DNA of 64,000 nt. It comes from Cheilinus undulatus. Its lineage: Eukaryota > Chordata > Actinopteri > Labriformes > Labridae. Both the position numbers and the translations under genes were made by a program. The stretch spans positions 23,278,196 through 23,342,195 of the forward strand of contig NC_054873.1 of assembly GCF_018320785.1 (NCBI RefSeq), in the 5' to 3' direction. This document shows, piece after piece, positions 14,601-26,244 of the stretch. A model generated the notes under the pieces. That model was not told the origin of the DNA. It did not search any database and saw only the letters and a list, made by a program, of their open reading frames with translations. Each line of letters opens with the position of its first letter. Position 1 is the stretch's first letter.

Positions 14601-17530
14601 TGGCAAAATTTAAGTACTTGCAATTTTTAATAATTGAAAACAGGGAATTACCCATTATTAGTCTCTAGGACTTATGTTTTAATTGCTGTGGTATTGAAAC
14701 AGATAAAGAAACTGTTCAAGTTTTACTAGTATCATATCAGGGTTTAAAATTCTGGTATTCTGAAAGCCCTACCTCTTCATCTATTAAATATGATTTAAAG
14801 TAATCCAAAAAGTGTATTTCACTTCAAATCAGCAGAGGGAATCTGTTGCATGTCTTTATAAATGTTAAGCTGTTCCAGCTTAAAGGGCAAATGAGCAAAT
14901 CGTGCCCAAGTTTGAAGTTGAAGAGGAGATGGCTCCAAAAAGGGCTTGACTTGCAGAACATTTATCCATAATCAAAGTGAAGTATTATTATCTGTGCACA
15001 GGGCGGCATGGGAGAGGCCCATGGCTCCGCTCTTGGCCCTTGTTCTAAAGCAATGGAGAGTGAGAACCCCGGCAGTTGTTTGCGGGGAAGAGCCAGTGAG
15101 AATGCTGTCTCTCTCCAAATGAGAGGTTTCTGTAAAGCACAGGATACTGAGAACTGCCACATTTTCAGATCAAGTCCCGTTCACAAAAGAGCTCAGCTGC
15201 AGGAGGGTGTCTCTCAAAGTCATGTCTGCAGAAGAAATGAAGCACACTGGTCTAATAAATAATACAGTATGGACAAAAGGGAAATCAGCAAGCTTTTAAT
15301 TTCATTCAGTGTGTTGACTGAAGTGTAAAGGTCCAGACTGAGCTTTTCAAACATCATCAGATCTGAAGCAGTAGAATTATAGAATAGAAAGCACATTGAT
15401 AGGGCACTCTCATCACTTCTGCATACTTGCCTCTTCCTCAACATCAGCACAGAATTCATTTAAAAATCCACCATTCACCATTTGCCAGATGACCGTGGTT
15501 AAATATGAATAATGCATCATGAGGTCTGCCCCCAACCTGAGTGTCACATCCCAGACAAATGTGAATTGATTGCACAAGACATTGCCAAAAGGCATCCAGT
15601 AAAGCTGTGGAGTCACAAAATAATTATTTGGAGCAAAACACAAAGTTCAATCCAGGCAAACCCTCCTTATGACAAGAAAGAAAGCTGCTCCTATGGCTAT
15701 TATTACTCAGTGTCCACTTCATTTGCTGTTTTAATGAGACCCCATCCGCCCTGTAATAATGGCCTTCAGTTGCCTTTGGTGGCCTGTTGGCGGTTGATGG
15801 TTAAACACAGAACAACTGCTTGTAATTTTTTTAAAAATTCAACAAAGTAACTTGTGCAACATTACATCATCGGTCAGTGCAGAAAAATAATAACAGAGCA
15901 GGGGGAAAACAACAGAAGATGACATAATTTCTTTTTAATCCCACTTTAAGATTGTCTGCTTTGTCCTCCGTTGGAGGGTGGAGTGTCGAGGTGGAGTAAA
16001 TTGCATGACTCAGCTGTGCACCCGTCAACACAAAGTCCTCCTCAGGGTTTGACTGTAAGTGAAGATGAAATCCGCTACGCTCAAGCCAGAGGGTTTTTCT
16101 TGTATGTAACATCTTAGCTCAGAGGTCATTATACATCTTGTCACCATGACTCCTAGCTATAATAGCACAGATTTTTGTCTGATTTTCAAATTTGAGAATA
16201 AATATTGCTTAAATGTTATGATTACATAACACATCAGATCCTTGAAGGGTTATTAATTCATAGCCAATGCAAGACATATAAAACAGAATCCAGAAGGCTC
16301 TCTTAGAAGTCAGAATTAGGCATTAAAGTAGAGATTACTCAACTTCCAGTAATTTACATTGATTGCTACATATTTTCATTTTTGTAAGACATTTCACAAA
16401 AATATTTTGGCTGATAAATAATAATCTACTTGAACTACTCCTTGATCCCTGAAAGCTACAGACATAGTGTGAAGTATTAGGGCAAAGAAAAGGGGTTACG
16501 CTCTGAGCACAGTTTATGTAAGGGATAGTCATGGCTCAAGAAGTCTAAGCCCAGACTCCTTAAGGCAGGAGACAAAGGCAACCGGTCTTGTCAGCTCAAG
16601 AAATGCTGCGATTGCTGAGTCTGTAATGAACTCTGCAATTACAAGAGTTGATGGGGGGGAGGTCAGAACTAGTTGTTCAGAGGTCAAAATAGGGCTGCAG
16701 AGTTTTTTTCTCCTCTCTTGATTACAATTACTTTTGTCTTATTTTATGACTCTGCTGGTTTAAGGCATCCCAGTGGGAAAAGAACAACAATAGCAGCTTC
16801 TGAGACTTAGTTATCGCCTGTCAAAGAGTTACGTCAAATGTTAACACTAATTTAGTTAATGTTGGTTTAAGGGCAGAAAGCAACTGAGAGTGGTAAATAC
16901 TTACCATGCTAATTACAATATACTTAAACTGAAACAAATTTCATCAGCAATAGTAGAAAAAATATAAGCAGACTTACCAGTATATGTCCATTTGGCCCCT
17001 ATAACACAAGAAAATTTTATTAACCAATGCATACAATTTATTCACACGATACAATGTCATACAACAAAGTTACAGAAACTGTTGTTAAAAATCAACTATA
17101 GAGAAAATTAGCTTGAGTTAGAGCACCCTCTTTAGCATAGATAGATAGATAGATAGATAGATAGATGCAAGGCATGTAACAATAAATTAACATGGCAATA
17201 AGCAAAAATGTAGGCTTGACAACAGAGCAATACTCAGGTTAAATGAATAAACTGTAAGCAAAAATGTACACAACATATAAGAGCTTAAGTACCCTCTGAA
17301 AAAATGAGCAGACTTAATCAAAGCTAAACCTTGCATACCTGAGTATAATTGGTGACATAGGTCTTGCTTTAAAAAATGTGTCCTTTTTGTACTTAACACC
17401 AATGTAAGAGCCCTGTAAAAGAAACTAAACCTAATTTGTGACTTTCTTCCCGCCCAGAGGTCTTACCGTGCAGTACAGCGAGGTGGGAGAGCTGCAGCAG
17501 CAGGATGGTTGTGAAGCTGACAAAGTGCAT
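2690..17530 (-). CDS. ca12: Carbonic anhydrase XII-like protein, 9 coding exons, 500 aa
   Basis: Extracellular alpha-carbonic anhydrase (CO2 + water to bicarbonate + proton). Coding exons on the minus strand: 17530-17467, 16998-16978, 14336-14157, 11243-11101, 4807-4712, 4627-4564, 4408-4251, 4107-3981 and 3339-2690. All have GT-AG borders, and the lengths sum to 501 codons including the stop. A signal peptide starts at MHFVSF. The zinc ligands are H112 and H114 (LHLHWG) and H138 (LHIVHYN); the proton-shuttle His is H87 (NNGHS). The GSLTTPPC active-site loop is present, as are the two cysteines of the CA12/CA9-type disulfide (YPYCGG and TPPC). The 21-nt second exon is small but keeps frame. 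The enzyme domain ends near residue 285. The last exon then encodes a 216-residue hydrophilic tail with Lys-rich patches and no transmembrane stretch, unlike mammalian CA12. Position next to usp3 and fbxl22 supports CA12. Secreted CA6-type was considered, but no pentraxin domain is seen. Confidence 0.92.
5675..7172 (-). mobile_element. Tc1-like DNA transposon, decayed, in ca12 intron 4
   Basis: Long terminal inverted repeats of about 200 bp. The left end reads AGGTACATCTCGAAAAATTA and the right end is its reverse complement with few changes; both ends are flanked by TATA. Between them a transposase relic runs on the minus strand from about 6843 (MGKTADFTD) to about 5950. Recognisable parts are a helix-turn-helix region ([19 protein letters not shown]) and the DDE core with [11 protein letters not shown] and [20 protein letters not shown]. 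The frame is broken by an early in-frame stop ([10 protein letters not shown]) and by frame changes around 6430 and 6270, so it cannot encode an active enzyme. Total length of about 1.5 kb is normal for Tc1. Confidence 0.9.
7370..7455. repeat. Short interspersed-repeat fragment
   Basis: A stretch with the wording of common fish repeats (GGCTTCACTCCCAGGTGGCT and TATACAGTCTATGG). No ends or duplication visible. The remainder of this intron, about 7460-9800, holds nothing else that I recognise. Confidence 0.3.
9817..10511. mobile_element. hAT-like MITE in ca12 intron 4
   Basis: A 695-bp non-coding element bounded by imperfect inverted repeats of about 23 bp: GGTAACACTTTTGGTTAGGG at the left, and the reverse complement of GGTGATACTTAAGATTAGGG at the right. 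It is flanked by an 8-bp near-duplication (GGTAAAAG at 9809-9816, AGTAAAAG at 10512-10519), the size hAT transposases make. The inside is AT-rich with no coding potential. Confidence 0.65.
10658..10683. repeat. (ATTC)n microsatellite
   Basis: Short run of ATTC/CATT units with one interruption, in ca12 intron 4. Confidence 0.6.
12905..13838. mobile_element. Long fold-back (inverted repeat) element in ca12 intron 3
   Basis: The two halves are imperfect reverse complements over roughly 400 bp each. The left outer end (TGTTACACCTGCAAAT) matches the complement of the right end (TGTAACACTTGCAAAT). Further in, CTCAAGTCACATCAAAAAAC pairs with its copy near 13645, the segment GAAACAGGAAGT with its copy near 13605, and TAGAGCCATGAATCTT with its copy near 13560. 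There is no coding sequence. It resembles a fold-back or long-TIR non-autonomous DNA transposon; I cannot name the family. Confidence 0.65.
17138..17166. repeat. (GATA)n microsatellite
   Basis: Seven GATA-type units in ca12 intron 1. Confidence 0.9.
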
Positions 17531-17615
17531 CTTGGTCCCCCGAGCCCTCCCTCGCACTGTTGTCTGACGTTACACCGGTACAGAGAAGGAGTTTGGAGCG
17601 CGAGCCTTCAAACCG

Positions 17616-17625
17616 GCTTTTATAC
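17616..17625 (-). promoter_or_regulatory. TATA box of ca12
   Basis: On the minus strand GGTATAAAAG lies about 90 nt upstream of the ca12 start codon at 17530, at a distance that fits a short 5' UTR. The sequence just downstream is G/C-rich. This supports 17530 as the true start. Confidence 0.6.
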
Positions 17626-17659
17626 CCATGATGCCAGCTTCTTTGTAGCTCACAATGAC

Positions 17660-19280
17660 GTCAGAGCAACAACAAAACCAGCCTCCAAAGTCATCTGGTC
17701 ACCGGACAGTGACAGCTCAACAGCAGCGACCGCATCTAAAGCCAAGTCACTCATTTAGGGCTTGAGCTGCCAACGGATGGAGGATGACAAGCATGGAGAT
17801 CACGTGCACGTGCCGGTTTAACGCAGAAAAATAAGACCCATCTGGTTCTATGATGCCAGAGGTGATGTTCAGAGGAAAAGACGAGTGTGCAGAATGAAGA
17901 CAGGTGAGGTCTAAGGGCTTTGCAGGATAGACGCAAACACCTGACAGTTTTATAACTAGGCCTGTGAACTGAAGGGTCACCATTTCTGATGAAACCTCAG
18001 CTGGAAACGAGCTAGCTGCAAAATTAAGCTTGGTAGCTGAAAAATAGAGCTACTAATAGAATAATGACATCCAAAAACTATAACATGGTTTTCCCAGGGG
18101 TGGAAAGGGTACAAAACGATTTTACTTAAGAGGACTTATGGTTACTTTAATAGTTTACCCCCCTTTCAATCTTCCAGATTTAAAATGAGTATGACAGCAT
18201 GATTTTTTAATTAGGGACTTAACCTAGCAAAATAATGCACATGCACCACATCTACGCAATTATATATACATAAAAACCCTTAATTACATTTTTTTAACCT
18301 CCCACAGACACACACACACACAAGTAAGAGTCTTCCCCTCACAATGTTTGACATAACTCCAAATTATGTACATGCATGAGCTAAACACTAGAAAGATAAA
18401 TGTACACCTCAATGAGATGTGTAAACCTGTAAAAGCCCACACACTAATAATGGACTCTACAGTGAAACAGGAGACATTGAGTGCCAGAGAAATATAGTTT
18501 TGTAAGAAAAAGATGTCCTTATTTCTGTATTTTTCCACAATTTTCCTTTTTTTAACAGTAAAATAGTAAAATATACATCACATTATTATGCTATGAGTAG
18601 TTATTTCTAAATCTCTCAAACAAACCTTTTGTGGATAAGTAAACTATCCTCTATCCTTGTTTAGGTGACAACTATCTATTTATTGATATCTAAGGTGTGA
18701 AATGGAACAAGTTTTTAAAAATCTCTTACCTTAACTCATGACCGAGCCTTTTTCTAATTAGAGGTGTTAGACTTTCCTGGCAAAGTAAGAGGATGGAGTA
18801 ATCCCTACCTCCTTCTACAGCCGACAGATTTGAACTTTGTAAAATGTTCTCTTATCAAGTTTTCTGCTAAAACAGTAGGTGTCATTTGCAGCCATTTAAA
18901 CAGATTAAGGTAAAACAGGTTTTAATGCATCAGGCCTTCCTTTAGTCAACAAATGAGCAGTCTCAGACAAGCACAATGAGTATCGTCTGATCCATGAGCT
19001 TTGACCGGCTGGCAGGCAATACAGATTCCCTTAATGCAAGCTGAATGTTGCATCAGGAAAATATACGTTTTGTCCTGACTTTGATACGAATTTTAAACAA
19101 TGCTCCTTGAGGCTGTACAACACGTGCGTACGTATTTTGGTGTTGCATGAGTATGCTGCATGTCTGTTTATGGATTGAGGTTTGTATTTTTTTTTTAATT
19201 CACTAAAACCGCTGTAGAGTCGGCTAAATGTATGAAGCTCTTGGAATCCAAGACTAATTTCCCAAAGGGTAGAGGAAATT
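17660..19280. other. Intergenic stretch upstream of ca12
   Basis: No gene seen. A fragment near 18105-18165 resembles the fish repeat found more fully near 63.1 kb, and a short (CA)n lies at about 18307-18322. The first few hundred bases next to the ca12 TATA box probably hold its proximal promoter. Confidence 0.45.
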
Positions 19281-19282
19281 GT

Positions 19283-20575
19283 TTGATAATGTTATCGGTA
19301 TCATATTGAATTGTGTCATATCTCATGGTATCGTATCGAACCATATCAAATTTTATCGTACCATACCATATCACATTGTATTATATTGTATCTTATTACA
19401 TTGTAACATATCATATCGTACTGTATCATATCACAATGTATTGTATTGTATCCTATTCCATTGTATGATATCCTAATATTTTGTATTGTAACGTATCATA
19501 TCACATTGTATTGTATTGGGTCTAATTACATTTTATCATCTCGTATCATACTTTGTCATATCAAACTGCATCATATTGTATCATATTGCATTGTATAGTA
19601 TCGTAATGTACCATACAGTATCGCATTGTATTGGATCCTGTTGTATCAAACCATATCGTATCTCATTGTGTCATATGGCATTATATCAAATCGTATCATA
19701 CCGTACTGTATCGCAATGTATTGAACCAAATGGCATTGTATTGCGTTGCATTGTATCATATCGCATTGTACCGTACCATACGTTATCGCATTTTATCATA
19801 TTGTATCGTATTGCATTGTACTATACCGAACCATACCGTACTGTATTCGGTTGTGTCGTATCTATCATATCGTATTGCATTGTGTTGTATCACATTGTAT
19901 CTATCATATCATATTGTATTGCATTGTTCCTCATTATAATGTATCGCACTGTATTGTATCATTGTGTTATTACATTCTATCTTCTTGTATCGTACTGTAT
20001 CATATCACATTGTATCGTATTGTATAGTAACATATTGTACCGTACCATATCGCAGTGTGTTGTATCCTATCACATCCTATCCTAACATACCAGATCGTTT
20101 TGCATTATATCGTGTTGTATCGTACTGTACTGTATCGCATTGTGTCGTATCTTATCAAATAGTATCATATGGTATGGTATGGTATCATTTTGCATTGTAT
20201 CTTTTTGTATCACTGTATTGACTGTATCATACAGTATATACAATATTGCATGGTATTTTATCGTACAGTATTTTCATCATTTTGCATGGTATTGTACAGT
20301 ATGGCAGTGGTTGTCAAACCAAACCAAGGCACACCTGAGATCCAGCCAAAGTGTCAAGGCACACCATATTTATATCCATGCAAAATAGCTTCTTTAATAA
20401 GTGTTGTGGTATCTGTAGTTTTTGGATAGTTGTAGTAATAATGTGTGGTTGTACACACTTACATGGTACACCTGGACTTGCATCAGGGCACACCTGCTGC
20501 AAGGTACTGTATTGTATCATATTATATTTTACTGAATCGTATGTGATTGTACTGTGTAGTAGTGTATCAACTGAT
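19283..20575. repeat. Diverged pentanucleotide (TATCR/TATTG/CATTG) array
   Basis: About 1.25 kb built almost wholly of 5-bp words TATCG, TATCA, TATTG, CATTG and near variants. The array is interrupted at about 20305-20505 by a unique or dispersed-repeat piece containing AAGGCACACC, then resumes to about 20575. Because the period is 5 and the words lack stops, the plus frames stay open for up to 189 codons and read as Y, I, S, H, C, V-rich peptides. These are not genes. Confidence 0.85.
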
Positions 20576-20817
20576 GTCGTATCATACTCCACAAGAATGT
20601 AAAAAATAAAAATTACAAAGTAAAAATGTTTGTGAACTGACCTATGACTCATACATGTAAGTTTCTACTGTCAGTTTTATATCTAAAATTATCTCAGTTT
20701 TCCAATATATATTCAGTAAAGAATCATTAGAATCACACATTTATGGAGTTTTTTTTAACACACCCTACAACATAATTACTACTGTCACACTTTTGATAGC
20801 TGCATAGAGGATTTGTG

Positions 20818-20821
<4 letters not shown>

Positions 20822-20880
<59 letters not shown>
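20822..20880. repeat. (TA)n microsatellite
   Basis: About 58 bp of uninterrupted TA, roughly 100 bp upstream of the probable 5' end of Kunitz gene A. Confidence 0.95.
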
Positions 20881-20884
<4 letters not shown>

Positions 20885-20982
20885 GTAATGTCCTAACATA
20901 AAACAGCCACCTCTCACCTATAATAAAAAGTAGTAAAGAGGAAGATGTGTGTCCCTGTAGTTAACTTTTGTTTCGATTGAAG

Positions 20983-21094
20983 GTGTCACCATTAGGGAAG
21001 TGAGAGTCCAAAGGTCAGCAATTACAACCCACTCCCACTGTAGTTTACAGCCATCATTCACTCCTGGACAGACAGCACGCAGAACAGCAGCAAG
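20983..21094 (+). promoter_or_regulatory. 5' flank or 5' UTR of Kunitz gene A, shared with gene B
   Basis: The block from GGTGTCACCATTAGGGAAGT to the start codon is repeated, with about 80-90% identity by eye, at 26141-26244 before gene B. It is the duplicated 5' UTR or proximal promoter. A TATAATAAAA box at about 20920 fits as a core promoter for gene A. Confidence 0.5.
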
Positions 21095-23931
21095 ATGAAG
21101 CACCTGCTGTTTTTGGGGATTGCTTTTGTTGCAGTCCACATCAGCCAATCAATACCAGGTATATCAAGCTATTTTTACTTAAATTTTTTTTTTATTTTAA
21201 ATGGGGACCAAAAATGTGTCGGTAGGCCCAAGCTTTACTTTTTATCCTAGACTCTAGTGTGGGCCTGTCTGTAGTGGCTAAATATGTGTGTTATTGCTAT
21301 TGTCTTTGATTATTGGAATATTTGAGATATACTTTTTGCGTGGTTTTAAATGTTTTAACTTGGATGCAAATGGTCAGTTTCATTGAAACTCAGTCAGAGA
21401 GATAGAGCTTCACCTTTACTCCTCTCAGAGCAATATTGCGCTAATCCTGGGGATGACAAAATAAACCATAGGCAGAATCATGCAGTATAATATGGCGGCT
21501 GCTTTATTACGCCTGGTCAGGGAAAATTTAAATTTAAAGCGAGATCAACAGGCTTTATTATCAAAAATAGTTTGAGCTCATATAAGTCTGGACTCTAGCA
21601 GGATATAATTGTATGAAGTGTTTTACTGACTCCATGTCCTTGTTATAACTTGCAACTGCAGTCAGCAATGACTGTCCTTAGTCATCAACAAAAAAGAAAA
21701 GATGGTATTTAATGTACATTTACTCTGCTGGAAATGTTATTTACACACTTTTAATGAGTGTGCTAAGCTGACTGGATATTTCCTGCCTCTATAATTCCAA
21801 ACTTTTAACTGTGAGATCATTTCTGTCTGAGCCTGAGCAAAAAAAAAAAAAAAAATGCAACTATGTCTACCTGAAACTTCATCCTGCCTGAAACCCTGGA
21901 GATTATATATGTAAGGGGATGCAGTCAGTTTGTTGGGCCTTTTTCCCTCCTAAAGCAGGGAGTACAAAGGACCAAAGGTCTGATCCTCAGAGAACCGTTG
22001 AACACCATTTCCCTTCTGTTAAAGCCATGAAGGGCGGGACGACTGAAAATGTACCATAAATGACCTTTTTTATTGCCATCATAAAAACAGGGAGTGGGTT
22101 TTGTGCGACAACGTTAGTTAAACATTAGTTATGTGATCACAGGTATCTGCTTATGATTTCAACTGCTACGCCTATCATACGCCTATCAATGTCTGTGCAA
22201 TGGCTATCTTACCTGCTTGGTCTTTAAAAGGGTGACAAAATGATATGTGCTTAAAAACCAGAAAACCTCTTGCCAATAAAACTGAGTTTTCTTATGCTTA
22301 CACAATCCAACAGATTTCTGTCAACTGTCTGAAGATGAAGGAACTGGAAACCAATTTATCTTCTCTTTGTATTATGATGCCGACAACGACCGATGCAATC
22401 CTTTCTTCTACAAGGGTGAAGGAGGAAATGGCAACCGCTTTGTAAATGAGAGAGAGTGCATTAGAAACTGCTCATCTAATTCAGAGACACTCTACCCCAA
22501 GGATGGTAAGATGGTTTTATGTATTTAAAGTGAGAAAGACTTTTGATTTGATCATATTAGCTAACTCAGTACTTTTGGTTTGGTTGTTCCAAAAGTCTTA
22601 TGTGTCCTCAAAGAAGGCCTAACGGTATGTGAACCCAGTCTGAAAAAATAATGTCAGTATTGCCAACAGTTTTTCTGTGGACTTTGATCACGAACCAGCT
22701 AATGAGGTAGTGTTTATGGCCTTAAGGAGCATGAGAGGAAACTTGATCCAAACTGGTCAAACTGAGAGAGACAAGAGCCTCTTGCAGATTTAATAACAGA
22801 TCTTTGTTTTACCATCTAGTGAGGAGTAAACTCATGATGTTAAATTATCAATTACCCAAACTTATTGTTTTTTAAATAAGTATGTCAAACATCATTGCTC
22901 AATTCTTCAGGGGCTGCAGGACAGATACTGTCAGCTTAAAGCATTAGCAGTACACCACCCAGTGGTGAAAGATGGGGGTTACACAGGTCAGATAAAGGGA
23001 ATGAAAACACCTGCTCCTTACCTCTGATGAGGCTGTGATCATCTGATCCTCTGCTTTATTCATAAGTAGACAGTACCCTACTGAGGGGACTTAAAATAAT
23101 GATAAAGCTGATTGTGAGGATAATGTCTTCTCTACACAGTGACTGAGGCTTGCTACTTCAAAAAGGCTCCAGGTGGTTGTAATGGTCAGTATTTGAGATA
23201 CTACTACGATGCTGTCCATGACAAGTGCAAAAAGTTCTTCTGGACTGGATGCTTTGGAAACGGAAACCGGTTCCCTGACCATGACACCTGCAATGCCACA
23301 TGTGCCGGCATCCATGGTGAGCGCAAATACCCTTTTTATTCTTCCATAGTCCTGTTAGTATTAATGTCATTAAAGAAACATGTTTACACACCCACAAACT
23401 GGTGAGTTGTAATGAATATTGTCTGAAATCTATTTTTTTCTGAAACATGTTCATGTTATTTTTTATTTCCTAGATGACAGAGATGACCCAGAGGAGGATG
23501 AGCCAGACACTCCCATTGGTCTGTAAAAAAAAAAGGAACCCTCAATGCCATATTATGCTTTAATGAGAGACAACACATGGTCTTCATTTACAACAGTGGT
23601 TCCCAAACATTTTCCTTTTCACTGTTGTCCCCCTTACAGCAATCATCTGTGGAGTTTTGCTCGGCATCATTCTTGTGGCTGTCATTATAACAGGGATTCT
23701 CTTGGCCGTCAAATCAAAGTAAGACCATTTGTCTTTGTGCTGAGCCTAATATGAAAAGGATGATTAAGTCTGACTGAGAGGTGGAAATTCAAACAGTACC
23801 ACTTACCTTCTAATAACCCTAAATATTCTGACTTTTTCAGGAAAAAGGGCTCCAAGAAGAAGTCAGGAGGGAAAAGCCAAGAGGCCCCGGCTGAAACACC
23901 TCTTCAGGAGCAGAGGATTGAAATGTCATAA
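21095..23931 (+). CDS. Kunitz gene A: two-Kunitz type I membrane protein, 215 aa
   Basis: Exons 21095-21158, 22314-22505, 23140-23316, 23474-23518, 23640-23718 and 23841-23931 give 648 nt in one frame, all introns at GT-AG. Parts in order: signal peptide (MKHLLFLGIAFVAVHISQS); Kunitz 1 (C24 to about residue 74); Kunitz 2 (from C90); an acidic stalk (DDRDDPEEDEPD); one membrane segment (AIICGVLLGIILVAVIITG, about residues 160-180); a Lys-rich cytoplasmic tail ending EMS. Kunitz 1 lacks C14 (Gly) and C38 (Glu), so only the 5-55 and 30-51 disulfides can form. Kunitz 2 keeps six cysteines, with Asn at P1 (GGCNG). No basic P1 exists, so trypsin inhibition is unlikely. If the donor at 23519 is not used, translation stops after PIGL (23524-23526), giving a soluble 161-aa form. 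I do not recognise a named orthologue. Confidence 0.87.
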
Positions 23932-24099
23932 AACAGCATGTGGAGTTTTTACAACTTGTTTTTGTATTCTCGGTTAAACATATCAAATGATTATATGACT
24001 GATGTTCAATTTAGTTTTGTACTGACAGTTGTAGGATAGACTTTTGATCAATTTTGTACTTTTCAGCTTCACAACATGTCTGAGGTTAGTTCATGAAGT

Positions 24100-25360
24100 C
24101 ATTTCTTTCCCTGGAGACTTCTTCACGGTTTTCTCTCAATCCCAAATTTAAATGGTCAAACTGTACTGAAAAGATACAAACCCACACATTTTGAGTATTT
24201 TTAAGGACAAAATACCTCATACTACTACTACTACTACTTAAGTTTTCTTTTTCTAACTTTCAGTCATGAGGATTTGTCATATGTACATAACAGATTTGGC
24301 TTTGGACTGTTGGTAAGAGTGAAAATGTGTGGATCAAAAAGTGAAAACCAGTGGATCAAGGAAATAGTGATAGACTTTTATTATAAATTTCAGACATCCC
24401 ATAGCTCTAATAGATAATCAAGGAAATTACAGGATATTACTGTTTTGAATTGCAAACTTAATAGATGCAAACCACTTACAAAATTGTAGGAACAAAATTT
24501 ATTGGCTGGTAACAGGAGCAAACCTGCACCATTTCTGAGCTCTTCTGTGTGCACAATCACCTGACGTGATTTCTGTAATCTCATGATCATGTTACCATTC
24601 AAAATATAACTGCATCATCACCTGACTCAAGAATTTGCTGATAAAATGTCTGAAGCCTCCAAGAGACACTGACATTCAAACTTCAACATACTGTATTTGG
24701 AGCTGTTTTTTTAGAAGTGCTGCCCAGTGAGCCCACTCTCTCTGTTATTATGTTTTCCTGCTCAGCTATATGAATGTCTTATTTTAGGCTCTAAAAACAT
24801 TAAAGTGTCATAAACCACCTGTCCCATTTTCTCACATTCTCATTATATCATCTTGTTCTCATACTATTGCTTTGTTCGTCAGATTTAATATGGAAATGAT
24901 CTTTTCAAAAAGATGTACAAATGCATTTTTATTTTCAAAAGTGTCACCTTTTTTAGATCTAAAAAGAAAAGCACCCTTCAGGATGCTCTGTCAAGACAAA
25001 ACATGAATTATGACTGAAATGTAAACTTGATATCAAGTAAGGAAAGTTATATAGCAATACAAATGCAGCATCACTGGACAGCTGCTGCATTTCTATTTGA
25101 ACAAGAATCTCCTGAGCTTATTCCAGTGATGATGATGTTAACACTGGAGCTGATATTGATGGTATGACTGCTGTAAATCACACCTCTTGTTTCTCCTTTC
25201 ACCCCTTTACACACTTTGAGGTTCTGAGTGCACTACAGGCCTTAGACTCTGCGAACCCCAATTACTACACATCACATTAAGACATATTCAATTTTTTTCA
25301 TTTTAACAGGAAGATTTCCTAAAATCTTTAAATCTTCATGTGTGGTTATCTTTAATTAAA
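24100..25360. other. 3' UTR and intergenic region after Kunitz gene A
   Basis: The first part aligns with the 3' flank of gene B (36.55-36.7 kb) and with the relic at 25.83-26.1 kb, so it is 3' UTR. An ATTAAA variant polyadenylation signal lies near 24797. Nothing else recognised. Confidence 0.45.
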
Positions 25361-25369
25361 GTGGTGCAA

Positions 25370-25815
25370 GAAAAAGATTTGAATAATTACTGCCCAATTT
25401 CCAAAATTGTCTGGTAAAACTCATTGAATCTCTGGGTAATACCCGACTAAAATTTTTTCTCTCATATAACCCTGGTACTTAACCCATATCATTCAGGCTT
25501 CAGAATACAAACCATAGCACTCTGATGATATAATATCGGCATTAGATAGGAGGTGTTTTTGTGCAGCACTTTTTATAGACCTGTTAAAGCATTTGATGCT
25601 GTTGGTCATCACCTTCTTTCAAAGAAACTGCAATAGGGTTGGATGAAAATGTATACCTAGTCTCAGGATTGCCTGTCTGACAGGTGTCATTGTGTTAAAA
25701 TAGCTTGTGCCAAATCTGATTTTTTTTTCCCTCATAAATAGAGGCATGCCCCAGGGGTCAGTTCTGGGCCTTGTGCTCTACAAAGTCTATAAATGATATT
25801 GTTTCTTGCAATGGT
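25370..25815 (+). mobile_element. LINE reverse-transcriptase fragment
   Basis: Broken frames carry non-LTR reverse-transcriptase signatures in the right order: a SGFR-like motif near 25495, then FIDLLKHL (a changed F-x-D-L-S-K-A-F) near 25575, then GMPQGSVLG at about 25744-25770. It is an old internal piece with both ends missing. It ends close to the Kunitz 3' UTR relic. Confidence 0.75.
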
Positions 25816-25825
25816 TATCTTAGAA

Positions 25826-26100
25826 AAGCACGTCACATTGATATCGCCATGTGGAGTCTTTACCATTTTGTTTTTGTGTTGGCTGTAAAACATGTTAAAG
25901 AATTATAAGACTAATGCTTAACTTAGATTCTTCTTTCTCTGTTATTATGTTTTCCTGGTCAGCATAATGTGAATCTTTTATTTCAGGCCCAAAGACACAA
26001 AAGTTTCAAAAAAACAATTTATCACATTTGTTATTATATCAAAATAAACTCATGCTAATGCTTTGTACTCATGATTTAATATAATAAAATAGAAATCAAA
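25826..26100 (+). pseudogene. Relic 3' end of a third Kunitz gene copy
   Basis: The run from AAAAGCACGTCACATTGATA onward aligns with the end of the last exon and 3' UTR of gene A (from 23930) and with the matching part of gene B (from 36546). Later shared words include CTCTGTTATTATGTTTTCCT near 25940, matching gene A near 24750. No Kunitz exon precedes it; a LINE fragment does. I infer that an extra gene copy once lay between A and B and lost its body. Confidence 0.6.
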
Positions 26101-26244
26101 TAATACAAAAAAAATTATGGATTACTTTTTTTTTTTTAAAGGTGTCACCATTAGGGAAGTAAAGGTCCAAAAGTCAGTAATGACAACCCATTCCTGCTGT
26201 AGTTTACAACCATCATTCATTCCAGCACACACACCAGCAGCGAG

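Noticed and set aside
2690-17530. Alternative identity as carbonic anhydrase VI because of the long secreted-type tail
   Set aside because: The catalytic domain matches CA12 best, no pentraxin domain is present in the tail, and the usp3-fbxl22 neighbourhood is that of CA12.
19279-20429. Several overlapping open frames of 65-189 codons on the plus strand
   Set aside because: They are produced by the stop-poor 5-bp repeat; the three frames read alike and have no protein-like composition.
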